A stretch of 64,000 nucleotides of DNA from NCBI RefSeq assembly GCF_024508335.1, contig NZ_CP101988.1, positions 1,798,001 to 1,862,000 of the forward strand, in the 5' to 3' direction. The stretch is from Cellulomonas chengniuliangii (GTDB taxonomy: Bacteria; Actinomycetota; Actinomycetes; Actinomycetales; Cellulomonadaceae). A program made the translations under genes and the position numbers. Within the stretch, counting starts at the first letter, position 1. Every line of letters starts with the position of its first letter. This document shows positions 52,492-60,516 of this stretch, in pieces. The notes beneath the pieces were generated by a model. That model did no database searches and was not told the DNA's origin. It saw only the letters and a list, made by a program, of their open reading frames with translations.

Positions 52492-53784
52492 ATGCCCACC
52501 AACGACGAGACGAACGCCCACAGGCGCCCGGTGATGCTGGACCTGCGCGGCCGCGACGTCCTGGTCGTCGGCGGCGGGCCTGTCGCCGCCCGCCGCGCCG
52601 CGTCGCTCGTGCAGGACGGCGCGAGCGTGCGGGTCGTCGCCCCCGAGCTGTGCGAGGACCTCGCCGCCCAGGCGGCGAGCGGCGCCGTGCGCCACGAGCG
52701 CCGCGACTACCAGCCCGGGGACGTCGCCGGCGCCTGGCTCGTGCACACGGCCACCGGTGATCGCCGCACCGACGACGCCGTCGCCGCCGAGGCCGAGACG
52801 GCGCGCGTCTGGTGCGTCCACGCCGGCGACGCCGCCCGCGCGACGGCGTGGACCCCGGCCGTCGCCCGGGCGGGCGACGTCACGGTGGCCGTCAGCGCCG
52901 GCGGCGATCCCCGGCGCGCCGCAGCCCTGCGCTCGGCCATCTCGACGCTCCTCGACGCGGGCGAGCTGCCCCTGCGGCGCCACCGCCCCGGCGCCGGGCA
53001 CGTGGCGCTGGTCGGTGGCGGGCCCGGCGCCCCCGACCTGATCACGGTCCGAGGACGGCGCCTGCTCGCCGAGGCCGACGTCGTCGTCACCGACCGCCTG
53101 GGACCCCGACAGCTTCTCGAGGGCCTCGCGCACGGCGTCGAGGTCATCGAGGCGGGCAAGGCGCCCCACGCGCACACCCTCACGCAGGCGCAGATCAACG
53201 ACCTGCTCGTCGAGCGCGCCACCGCCGGCCAGCGCGTCGTGCGCCTCAAGGGCGGCGACCCCTATCTGCTCGGCCGGGGCGGCGAGGAGGCGCTCGCCTG
53301 CCGGGCCGCCGGGATCGACGTCGAGGTCGTCCCCGGCGTCACCAGCGCCTTCGCCGTGCCCGCGGCAGCCGGGATCCCGGTGACCCATCGGGGCCTCGCC
53401 CGCCAGGTGACGGTGGCCTCAGCGCACGACGGCGCCACCGACTGGGCGACTCTCGCGCGAGTCGAGGGCACCCTGGTCCTGCTGATGGCGGTCGCCGACC
53501 TCGCCGCGCGGACGGCAGCCCTGATCGCGCACGGGCGGTCCCCGCAGACACCCGTCGCGATCGTGGAGCGCGGGACCCTGCCCGAGCAACGGACCACCGT
53601 GGGCGTCCTGGCCGACATCGCCGAGAAGGCCGTCGCCCGCGGAGTCACCTCGCCCGCGGTCGTCGTCGTCGGGGAGGTCGTCACGATCGCCGCCGAGCTC
53701 GGGGACGCCGCCGAGCGTGGGGGCCACCTCGCGGGCCACGGCGGCGCCGACAGCCCCGCTGCCGACCCACGGCCGCGCCGCTAG
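52492..53784 (+). CDS. cysG: Siroheme synthase (precorrin-2 dehydrogenase + SUMT fusion)
   Basis: 430 residues from ATG 52492, three bases after the permease stop. N-terminal ~155 residues: NAD-binding precorrin-2 dehydrogenase/ferrochelatase domain (MLDLRGRDVLVVGGGPVAAR, VAVSAGGDPRRAAALRSAI). C-terminal: uroporphyrinogen-III methyltransferase with LVGGGPGAPDLITVRGRRLL, ADVVVTDRL, VRLKGGDPYLLGRGGEEALA, VPGVTSAFAVPAAAGIPVTH. Makes siroheme for the sulfite reductase at the head of the operon. Confidence 0.94.
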   Translation: MPTNDETNAHRRPVMLDLRGRDVLVVGGGPVAARRAASLVQDGASVRVVAPELCEDLAAQAASGAVRHERRDYQPGDVAGAWLVHTATGDRRTDDAVAAEAETARVWCVHAGDAARATAWTPAVARAGDVTVAVSAGGDPRRAAALRSAISTLLDAGELPLRRHRPGAGHVALVGGGPGAPDLITVRGRRLLAEADVVVTDRLGPRQLLEGLAHGVEVIEAGKAPHAHTLTQAQINDLLVERATAGQRVVRLKGGDPYLLGRGGEEALACRAAGIDVEVVPGVTSAFAVPAAAGIPVTHRGLARQVTVASAHDGATDWATLARVEGTLVLLMAVADLAARTAALIAHGRSPQTPVAIVERGTLPEQRTTVGVLADIAEKAVARGVTSPAVVVVGEVVTIAAELGDAAERGGHLAGHGGADSPAADPRPRR

Positions 53785-53793
53785 CCTGGCCCG

Positions 53794-54603
53794 ATGCCCG
53801 TGCCCACCCTCGACGTCCTGCTGCCGGTCGAGCGCGCGGGCCAACGCATCTCCCCGCACGACGACGCGGCGCTCAGCGCCCTCTACGAGCACCCCGACCC
53901 CGGGGCCGGCGGAGGCCCCTATGTGCGCGCCAACATGATCAGCACCCTCGACGGCGCCGCCACCGGCGCCGACCGCGTCTCCGGCTCGATCAACAACCCC
54001 GCCGACCACCGCGCCTTCGAGGCCCAGCGTGGATGGGCCGACGTCGTCCTGATCGGCGCCGGCACCGCGCGCGCCGAGGGGTACCTCGCGCTCGCGGTCC
54101 CCGCCTCCTCGAGCGATGCCCGGGCCGCCCGCGGCCAGCTCCCCGGGCTCGAGCTGGCCGTGGTGTCCGCCAACGGCGCGCTGCCCGCGGAGCTGCTCGA
54201 CGGGCCGCGGCCGCCTCTGGTGGTCACCATCTCCGACCGGCCCGACCTCGACGGCCTGCGGGGCCGCATCGGCCCGGACAGGGTGCTGGTCGCCGGGACG
54301 GGGGCGGTCGACCTCCATCAGGCGATCGCAGGTCTCGCGCGCCGCGGGCTGCGCCGCGTGCTGGCGGAGGGAGGGCCACGCCTGCTCGCCCAGTTGGTCG
54401 CCCGCGGCCTGGTCGACGAGCTGTGCCTGACCACCAGCCCGATGCTGGTCGCCGGGAGCGGGCCCCGGGTGCTGGACTCCGAACGCTGGATCACCCCGGC
54501 GGTCGAGGCCCGTCCCGTGCACCTGCTGCACAGCGGCGGCGTGCTGCTGGGGCGGTGGCTGCTGAGCGGGCCAGAGGACCCGCTACTAGGCTCGCAGCCG
54601 TGA
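53794..54603 (+). CDS. RibD C-terminal-type pyrimidine reductase family protein
   Basis: 269 residues from ATG 53794, nine bases past cysG. Dihydrofolate-reductase-like fold: YVRANMISTLDGAATGADRV, GWADVVLIGAGTARAEGY, VLAEGGPRLLAQLVARGLVD, ELCLTTSPMLVAGSGPRVL. Stand-alone members reduce riboflavin-pathway pyrimidines or related substrates; the exact substrate is open. Why it travels with the sulfur genes is unclear. Confidence 0.83.
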   Translation: MPVPTLDVLLPVERAGQRISPHDDAALSALYEHPDPGAGGGPYVRANMISTLDGAATGADRVSGSINNPADHRAFEAQRGWADVVLIGAGTARAEGYLALAVPASSSDARAARGQLPGLELAVVSANGALPAELLDGPRPPLVVTISDRPDLDGLRGRIGPDRVLVAGTGAVDLHQAIAGLARRGLRRVLAEGGPRLLAQLVARGLVDELCLTTSPMLVAGSGPRVLDSERWITPAVEARPVHLLHSGGVLLGRWLLSGPEDPLLGSQP

Positions 54604-55088
54604 TAGACACCGTGCTGGTCCTGACCGAGGACTCCCTGGCCCCCGTCGACGTCGCCCACATCCTGCAGCTGCACAACGACGAGCAGTTCGCCTACCGGGT
54701 GCTCGTGCCCGCGGACACGGAGCGCAACATGCTGGTGTCCCTCGTGGACAACCTGAGCATGGGTGAGCTGCGTGACGCCCTGGACGTGGTGCTTGGCCGC
54801 GAGCCCTCGCCGACGCAGGCGAAGGCCACGGCAGCCGAGCAGCTCGCCTCCAGCCTGGCCGCGTTCGCCGACGCCGGCCGCGACGCCACCGGCGCCGTCG
54901 TCGAGGACGATCCGCTCCCGGCGCTGCGGGCCGCGGTGGAGGCGGGCGGCGTCCGGGAGATCGTCGTCGTCACCTACCCGCACGCGCTGGAGGACACGTT
55001 CCGCCGCGACTGGGCGTCCCGGGCGCGCGAGGAGCTGAAGGTGCCGGTGCTGCACATGTACTCGGGGACCAGCGAGATCGTGGACTGA
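54600..55088 (+). CDS. Conserved hypothetical protein
   Basis: 162 residues from GTG 54600, overlapping the previous TGA (GTGA). Alternating hydrophobic strands and helices (IDTVLVLTEDSLAPVDVAHI, QFAYRVLVPADTERNMLVSL, IREIVVVTYPHALED-type end) suggest an alpha/beta fold, somewhat like universal stress proteins, but lacking an obvious ATP loop. Last gene of the unit; 55089-55274 shows no gene. Confidence 0.7.
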   Translation: MIDTVLVLTEDSLAPVDVAHILQLHNDEQFAYRVLVPADTERNMLVSLVDNLSMGELRDALDVVLGREPSPTQAKATAAEQLASSLAAFADAGRDATGAVVEDDPLPALRAAVEAGGVREIVVVTYPHALEDTFRRDWASRAREELKVPVLHMYSGTSEIVD

Positions 55089-55274
55089 GCGTCCGGCAAC
55101 CGCAGACCCCACCGGATGGGCCCACCCACAATGTTCGACTTCCCAACCCCCCGAGCCTGCCAGGTCCAGAGGACGAGGGGATCCGAGCCGCCCCGGGTTG
55201 CGCACACGGGCCGGCCAACCGTGCGGCCACGTCGCTCGAACTACCCGCGCGACATGAGGCACGAGCCCGAGCCC

Positions 55275-55763
55275 CTATCCCGCGCTGGCCGTCACGGTGA
55301 CGACGGTGCTGCCCTCGGCAGGCAAGGCGAAGTCGGACCTCTCTGAGTCGGGGAGTTCCACCGTGGTTCCCACACGCACCGAGACAACGATCTCGCCGCT
55401 GGAGCCGACCAAGGTGATGGGGTCGCGCGAGGACCGCGCCTTGAGCCCGTACTGGCGGCCGTATGCCTGAGTCCAGGCACTGACCGCCTCTTCTGGTGTG
55501 CCGGCAACTTGGTACGCGATATCGACGAACGCGTGCGAGTCCGGGAGCCCGAGACCCCATTGGGACTGCTGCTCACGGCGGCCGAGCTCCGCCGCGGGGA
55601 CGGGCGCGACGAGGATCGCCTCGGTGCGCACCTCGTCCAGCCGCGGGCCCGGCCCCCCGGTCAACAGTTCGGCGCCCCCCGCAACGGCGCCGACAACAAG
55701 GAGCGCCACCACGGTGATCCGCACCCGGCTCCACGTCTGACGACGTGAAGGCGGGCTACTCAC
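55275..55763 (-). CDS. Membrane-anchored hypothetical protein
   Basis: 162 residues from GTG 55763, which overlaps the TGA of the surface-protein gene (GTGA). One N-terminal helix (VRITVVALLVVGAVAGGAEL) after a basic start, then an extracellular beta-rich part (QWGLGLPDSHAFVDIAYQVA, GTPEEAVSAWTQAYGRQYGL, GEIVVSVRVGTTVELPDSER). No family recognised. Coupled expression suggests it works with the upstream surface protein. Confidence 0.65.
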   Translation of the reverse strand: MSSPPSRRQTWSRVRITVVALLVVGAVAGGAELLTGGPGPRLDEVRTEAILVAPVPAAELGRREQQSQWGLGLPDSHAFVDIAYQVAGTPEEAVSAWTQAYGRQYGLKARSSRDPITLVGSSGEIVVSVRVGTTVELPDSERSDFALPAEGSTVVTVTASAG

Positions 55764-57496
55764 GGGACACCCGGTGTCGTTCGCACGAGCGCCACCGAGC
55801 CGCTTGCCGCGAGGCACCCGGCATCGACGCGCATGTTGAGAGCCACGGGACCGTTGAGCGACACGCGTGCGGCTGCGGCGATCTGCACGTCGATCTCAGG
55901 GTCGGCAACCAGGCCGTTGCGCACGTCCACCGACGGGGCCCCAGTGCACTGGGCGGAGCCCGCGGGGCTAAGAACCCGCAGGACGTGGCTCTGGCCGTCG
56001 AGCGACATGACCCGCAGCCCATTGATGACAGAGAGCTGATCGGTGTAAATGACCAGGTCGGCACCGAGGGCGAGCGTCATGCCCTGGAGTGTGACGCCGT
56101 CCGCACAACCGCTCGCGCCATGCCGGGTGTCGATGAGCGTCGCGTCGGTGACGACGACCTCCGCGCTGTTGACCGATGCGGCCCAAGGGGCCATGACACA
56201 CCCCGGGCTCGAACTCAGCCCGGGGGACCACGCGGGCGCGGCGTTCGCGGTAGCCGTCTGGTTCATCCACTGACGCCACGTCAGTTGCCCGAAGCTCGAC
56301 CACGCGGGGTCCTCAGGGCTGGGGATGATGGAGGCTGCCGGCAGCGTGGGGGCGTCCACAGTGGCAGCCTCCACAATCTCTCCTCCCACAACCTTCGCGT
56401 CCTGCAGGTCGGCGAGCGAGCGGGAGTCGATCGATCTGACCGATCCACCTGAGGTGATGGCGCCGGTGATGGTGACCGTTGACTGCAGCCTCACGTCGCC
56501 GACAGCGATGATGTCGCCGCCCACTGATGCGCGCGAGTCCATCACGACTGCGCCTCCCGCGTGGACGTCACCCTCGATGCGGCACTCGTTGGTCATCCGA
56601 ACGTCACCGGCCGCGATCACGCTTCCGCTGATGTGGACCTCGGAGTCGCAGGCGAAGTCCTGCTCCGTCACGACATCGCCGCGCGCCCCAGTGGTTCGGA
56701 ACTGGTTGGTCAACGTCAGAGATCTCGCCGTGCGGACGGTCGGGTTAGCGTCCTCGCCGGGCTCGCCGGGCTCGCCGGGCTCTGCCAAGTCGTAGCTCGC
56801 AGGGCGGGCCAGGGCCTCCTCATCAAGTTCCTCGGCGTTGACAATGGCCAGATCGCTGACGGTGTACGTCCCCGCCGCGAGGCCCGTGGCGTTGAAGCTC
56901 ACCGCCACGTCCGAGGTGCCGGCCGGAAGCTCGACGTCGACGGATTCCACGTCGAGTGACTGCCCGTCAGGCCCTGTGAGCGTCCCGGCGACCCGGTAGA
57001 CCCCGGGACGCACAACGCTGGCGCTGGCGCTGGCGCTGGCGCTGGCGACGAGGGTCATGGCCCCCCGGTCCAGCTCGAGCCTCGTGCGGTACAGGCCCAG
57101 CTGGTCGACCGGCAAGGAGCTGACCGGGTACGCGCCGGCTGTGCCGAGGTTGTCCATGACCGCCACACGCGCCCGACCGTCCGAGGTGCGCGTCATCACA
57201 CCATGGGTCAACGTGTACGGGCCGTCCACACCGCCAGCGAGGAGCGCGGCAAGCGGCGCCTGGAGGGTCATCACGCCGGCGCCCTGGTCCAACGTCGCAG
57301 CGCCCGGGGCACTGAATGCCAGACCGTCACCGGTCGTGAAGTCGACGGCGAGCTCGTAGTCACCGGGCTGGTCCACCTCGACTGCGATGTCGACGACCAG
57401 CGCGTCAACGTCGCCGTCGCCATTGGTGTCGGCCAGCCGGTCGCCGGTGGCGCCGAGGATGCGTGCCGACTCGTCCGCGGCGATCCGAGGTCGCAC
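55760..57496 (-). CDS. Surface-type protein gene, 5'-truncated
   Basis: About 578 codons from GTG 57496, the first start at which the sequence is protein-like; the frame stays open to 57760, but that part is Arg-rich antisense of a PIN gene. From ADESARILGATGDRL it holds a calcium-loop-like ADTNGDGDVDALVVDI, two beta-sandwich-like domains, a Ser/Ala repeat (ASASASASAS), a collagen-like EPGEPGEPGE stretch, and a beta-helix-like series (ISGSVIAAGDVRMTNECRIE, GDVHAGGAVVMDSRASVGGD, IIAVGDVRLQSTVTITGAIT) resembling polymer-forming/bactofilin-like repeats; six or more Cys in the last 350 residues. No signal peptide remains, so it is probably inactive or mislocalised. Confidence 0.6.
   Translation of the reverse strand: MRPRIAADESARILGATGDRLADTNGDGDVDALVVDIAVEVDQPGDYELAVDFTTGDGLAFSAPGAATLDQGAGVMTLQAPLAALLAGGVDGPYTLTHGVMTRTSDGRARVAVMDNLGTAGAYPVSSLPVDQLGLYRTRLELDRGAMTLVASASASASASVVRPGVYRVAGTLTGPDGQSLDVESVDVELPAGTSDVAVSFNATGLAAGTYTVSDLAIVNAEELDEEALARPASYDLAEPGEPGEPGEDANPTVRTARSLTLTNQFRTTGARGDVVTEQDFACDSEVHISGSVIAAGDVRMTNECRIEGDVHAGGAVVMDSRASVGGDIIAVGDVRLQSTVTITGAITSGGSVRSIDSRSLADLQDAKVVGGEIVEAATVDAPTLPAASIIPSPEDPAWSSFGQLTWRQWMNQTATANAAPAWSPGLSSSPGCVMAPWAASVNSAEVVVTDATLIDTRHGASGCADGVTLQGMTLALGADLVIYTDQLSVINGLRVMSLDGQSHVLRVLSPAGSAQCTGAPSVDVRNGLVADPEIDVQIAAAARVSLNGPVALNMRVDAGCLAASGSVALVRTTPGVP
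56758..56785. repeat. 9-base repeat encoding GlyGluPro
   Basis: Three tandem copies of GGGCTCGCC on the plus strand, coding EPGEPGEPGE in the minus-strand surface gene. Nine-base units keep the frame when copy number changes. Confidence 0.75.
57017..57046. repeat. 6-base repeat encoding Ser-Ala
   Basis: Five tandem GCTGGC units on the plus strand, coding alternating Ala-Ser in the surface gene (57017-57046). Six-base units preserve frame. Confidence 0.75.
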
Positions 57497-57738
57497 AGAA
57501 GGTCCGCGCCGGCGGCGGGGACTGGTCCGTCGCCTCCGCCCTGCTCGCCAGCTACGGCCTGTCCCCCCTCGACGCAACCGCCCAGGACGGCGAGACCGCA
57601 GCCGCGCTGTGGCAGCGCGGATCCGGACTCTCGCTCGCAGACCGCTTCTGCCTCGCGCTCGCCACCCGGCTCGACGTCGTCGCCCTGACAGCCGACACCG
57701 CCTGGGGCACATCCGAACGGGTGCGGCAGATTCGCTGA
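57484..57738 (+). pseudogene. PIN-domain (VapC-like) toxin, 5'-truncated
   Basis: The plus strand encodes SEVAQKVRAGGGDW, LASYGLSPLDATAQDGETAA, ALWQRGSGLSLADRFCLALA, TADTAWGTSERVRQIR and a stop at 57736-57738: the C-terminal two-thirds of a VapC-type PIN nuclease, with the LSLADR acidic site and TAD. The N-terminal strand with the first catalytic Asp is missing, cut at about 57480, where the surface-protein gene on the other strand also loses its 5' end. No antitoxin gene lies upstream. Confidence 0.75.
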
Positions 57739-57919
57739 ACGATTGTCGAGCCATCCCCAAACTCCCCTCGGCGAGGGCCGACCAGCTCCATGATGACGAT
57801 CATCTCGCCCTACTAGAAGCACTCCCTGTGGGCTTCGCGCCAACACAGCGCCACCACCTGAGCCACGCCACCCCGCTGGACACGTGTTTCGACGCCCTGT
57901 TCCCTCCCGTGGAGCCCTG

Positions 57920-58341
57920 ATGACCAAGTACGAGCTGGAACCCGACGTCCCCGGCGGCTTCGGGGAAGCCACGGTCCTCGACATGGCTTCCTCCCCGCCG
58001 AGCGTTCAGGAGCCTGGACTTCATATTCGACGGGTTCGGCGACGACCTCGTGACCAGCGACCCGGTGTTCCTCGTCACCGACCGGCTGCGGACCGCGCTC
58101 GAAGCCGCACAGGTCACCGGCTTCCAGTTCGACCACGTGGACGTCAGCACCTCCGAGGAGTTCGACGCGTTTTTCCCCGGAGTGGAGCTGCCACCCTGGC
58201 ACGATGCGCATCACCGGCGCGCCCGGACGTGACGACGCCTGGTCAGCGCGCCAACGCACGCTGACGGCCTCCCAGCGGTTCATGGACATCCTCGCCGGGT
58301 TCAACCTGACGGGGTGCACCATCACCCCCGACCCGCGCTGA
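57920..58341 (+). pseudogene. Frameshifted copy A of a duplicated gene
   Basis: Begins at ATG 57920 (MTKYELEPDVPGGFGEATVL), parallel to copy B at 58424. A one-base insertion near 58010 moves the sequence to the frame LDFIFDGFGDDLVTSDPVFL, VTDRLRTALEAAQVTGFQFD, and a two-base loss near 58205 moves it again into ASQRFMDILAGFNLTGCTIT, ending PDPR and TGA at 58339-58341. With these two indels undone it is a ~140-residue homologue of copy B. Family unrecognised. Confidence 0.8.
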
Positions 58342-59170
58342 CACGCCCGCGCGCACTGCGCCGCCAACTGGATGCCGCCCACCGTGGAGCCAGACTGCCT
58401 CCCACACCCCCCATGGAGCCCCGATGACCGCGTACGAGCTCGAGCCTGAAGTCCCGGGCAGATATGGGGACGCCACCGTCTTCGACACGACCTTCTACCC
58501 GCCGCTCGTCACACGCCTGGACTTCATCTTCGACGGGTGGATGGGCGACGACCTGGTGAGGAGCTACCCGGTCTACCTCGTCACCGACCGGCTGCGTACC
58601 GCATTGGAAGCCGCGGAGATCACCGGGATCAACTTCGACCACGTGGACGTCACCACCTCCGACGAGTTCAACGAGGACTTCCCCGACACCGAGCTGCCGA
58701 CTTGGCACTGGCTGCGAGTGCCAGGCTTCGCCGGGCACGATGACGCCTGGACCGGACTCCAGGGCAGGCTCACCGTCTCCCAGCGGTTCATGGACGTCCT
58801 CACCGGCTTCAACCTGACGATGTGCAGCATCACCCCGACCCACGCTGACACGCCCGCGCACACCGCGCCGGCAGCAGCCCCGCAAGTCGAGATGAAGGGC
58901 AGGGGCACAGGGCACTACCTGGCCAACCGCGGCGTCCAAGCCTCGACCATGGCCGGCGTGACCATCGCATCCCTCGCCATCGTCGCGGACGAGCACCGGC
59001 CCGCGTGGGTCGCGCTGCTCATCGCCTGGGCTGTGGCGAGCGCGGTGGCGGTGACTCGAGCACGGCGACGAGCTGACCGCCCCTGACCGCAAGACCTCGG
59101 CGCACCGCGGCAGGGCGCCCCCAGCCGCCGACCGGACGTCACCCCCGACCCGAGCTGACACTCCCGCGCG
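58317..59170 (+). repeat. Three scattered copies of a ~33-base gene-end repeat
   Basis: Near-identical sequence ATCACCCC(C)GACCC-x-GCTGACAC-x-CCCGCGC occurs at 58320-58352, 58829-58859 and 59139-59169 (third with GTC for ATC). The second and third flank the membrane-tail segment behind copy B, as though a segment was inserted by, or left from, a tandem duplication. Confidence 0.65.
58424..59086 (+). CDS. Copy B: unknown protein fused to a membrane tail by stop loss
   Basis: 220 residues from ATG 58424. Residues 1-140 (TAYELEPEVPGRYGDATVFD, LDFIFDGWMGDDLVRSYPVY, VTDRLRTALEAAEITGINFD, LTVSQRFMDVLTGFNLTMCS) match copy A and look like an intact cytoplasmic protein; no function known. Copy A ends here at TGA, but B has CCCC where A has CCCCC (ACCCCG at about 58832-58837), so the stop is bypassed and the frame runs on through a linker into two hydrophobic helices (ASTMAGVTIASLAIVADEHR, VALLIAWAVASAVAVTRARR). 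The fusion is intact to TGA 59084-59086; whether it is functional is unknown. Confidence 0.7.
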   Translation: MTAYELEPEVPGRYGDATVFDTTFYPPLVTRLDFIFDGWMGDDLVRSYPVYLVTDRLRTALEAAEITGINFDHVDVTTSDEFNEDFPDTELPTWHWLRVPGFAGHDDAWTGLQGRLTVSQRFMDVLTGFNLTMCSITPTHADTPAHTAPAAAPQVEMKGRGTGHYLANRGVQASTMAGVTIASLAIVADEHRPAWVALLIAWAVASAVAVTRARRRADRP

Positions 59171-59206
59171 AGGGGGACTCGTCCCGTCGGCTCGCTGGCG
59201 ACACGT

Positions 59207-59244
59207 GAGAAGGGCCGAGTCGCGATGGCGGCCCGGCCCTTCTC
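59207..59244. terminator. Terminator between convergent genes
   Basis: GAGAAGGGCCG (59207-59217) pairs with CGGCCCTTCTC (59234-59244) with a 16-base loop, between copy B and the end of the ATP-grasp gene. Works for either strand. Confidence 0.75.
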
Positions 59245-59277
59245 CTGTGGTGCGGCGCCCGTGGGGGCGTCTGGGTG

Positions 59278-60516
59278 TCAGAACCCGGTGCCCGTGACCT
59301 CCGGGTAGTACCGGCGGAACTTGCGCACCTGGTTGATCAGCGCGGCGGCGACGTAGGCGAGCCGCCGGGGGGACCCGTCCTTGGCGTAGCGCAGCGGGTG
59401 CGCGACCTTGCCAGCCCGGATGAGGCCCTGCACCTGGGACCGCAGCGCCGGGTCGAGCACGTACTTCAGCAGCAGGCTGTTCGGCAGGATCGAGTACAGC
59501 ACCTGCTCGTCGACCACCACGGGCTCAACGGCGCGGCCCTCGACGCGGTCCGCCACGAGGAACCGCATGGGGTTGGCGCCCGCCGCGGTCACGTAGTAGT
59601 TGTTGCGCCCGATCCGCGGGTTGACCTCGAAGAAGCGGTACGAGCCGTCGCGCGGGTCGACCTTTACGTCGAAGTTCGCGAAGCCGACGTACCCGGTGGA
59701 CTTCAGGAAGTGGCGCGCCTGGTCGAGCATCGGCTCGATCCGGGTGGTGACCATCGCCGCGGGGTTTCCGAGCCCGGACGGCGTGTGCTCCTCGAGCAGC
59801 ACGTGCGCCGAGCAGAGGAGGGTCGTGGCCCCACGGCTGTCGACGTACGCGGTGATCGAGCGCATCTGCGTGTCGTCGCCCGGGATCAGCTCCTGGACGA
59901 CGAACCGGCCCCGGAACCCGGTGCCACGCAGCGAGGCCCACAGCTCGTCCAGCTCGCCGGGGGTCTGGATCTCGAAGACCTTCTTCTTGCCGGCGAACTC
60001 GACGTCCTGGTAGTCGGCGCTGCTCGCGGCCTTCGCGATGAGCGGGTAGGAGATGTCAACGGGCACGGGGGCCCACTCCTCCTCCCCCGCCTGCGCGAAG
60101 TCCTGGACGATCGTGCGCGGGACGCTGATGCCGAGGTCCTGGCAGATCTCCGCGAACGTGGCCTTGTCGGAGATCCGCTCGAGCAGGTCCTCGGAGAGGA
60201 ACGGCACGACGTAGTGCGGCTCGAGCTCGGCCCGGTGCTGCACCACGACGCGGACCAGCCAGTCGGAGTTGGCCATGAGCACCAGGCGCTTGCCCGGCAG
60301 CTCGGCCGCGAGGCTGACCAGCCGGTCCACGAGCTGCCTCGGGTCGTGCCCGTCCTCGACGAGGACGTTGTCGATGATCTGCGAGTGGGCGACGGGGCCG
60401 AGCGCGGCGCCGCTCACCACGACGGAGCGCACGCCATAGGCCTCGTGAAAGGACCGCGCCAGCGCGTAGACACCGATGTCGGCGCCCAGGATGACGGGCT
60501 GGATCTGCTCGCTCAC
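59278..60516 (-). CDS. ATP-grasp carboxylate-amine ligase (peptidoglycan D-amino-acid ligase-like)
   Basis: 412 residues from GTG 60516, overlapping the gnd stop (GTGA). Starts PVILGADIGVYALARSFHEA, then LLERISDKATFAEICQDLGI, the ATP-grasp core YPLIAKAASSADYQDVEFAG, RFVVQELIPGDDTQM, and metal-binding FFEVNPRIGRNNYYVTAAGA. This resembles the D-aspartate ligase family that builds peptidoglycan cross-bridges; the Orn-D-Glu bridges reported for Cellulomonas would need such an enzyme. Substrate is inferred from family memory only; a different peptide ligase is possible. Confidence 0.7.
   Translation of the reverse strand: MSEQIQPVILGADIGVYALARSFHEAYGVRSVVVSGAALGPVAHSQIIDNVLVEDGHDPRQLVDRLVSLAAELPGKRLVLMANSDWLVRVVVQHRAELEPHYVVPFLSEDLLERISDKATFAEICQDLGISVPRTIVQDFAQAGEEEWAPVPVDISYPLIAKAASSADYQDVEFAGKKKVFEIQTPGELDELWASLRGTGFRGRFVVQELIPGDDTQMRSITAYVDSRGATTLLCSAHVLLEEHTPSGLGNPAAMVTTRIEPMLDQARHFLKSTGYVGFANFDVKVDPRDGSYRFFEVNPRIGRNNYYVTAAGANPMRFLVADRVEGRAVEPVVVDEQVLYSILPNSLLLKYVLDPALRSQVQGLIRAGKVAHPLRYAKDGSPRRLAYVAAALINQVRKFRRYYPEVTGTGF

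Noticed and set aside
54600-55088. Naming the last operon gene as an indole-3-glycerol phosphate synthase
   Set aside because: No TIM-barrel motifs of that enzyme; left as hypothetical.
57497-57760. N-terminal 88 codons of the longest surface-protein frame
   Set aside because: Arg-rich antisense of the PIN-domain fragment, not a real N-terminus.
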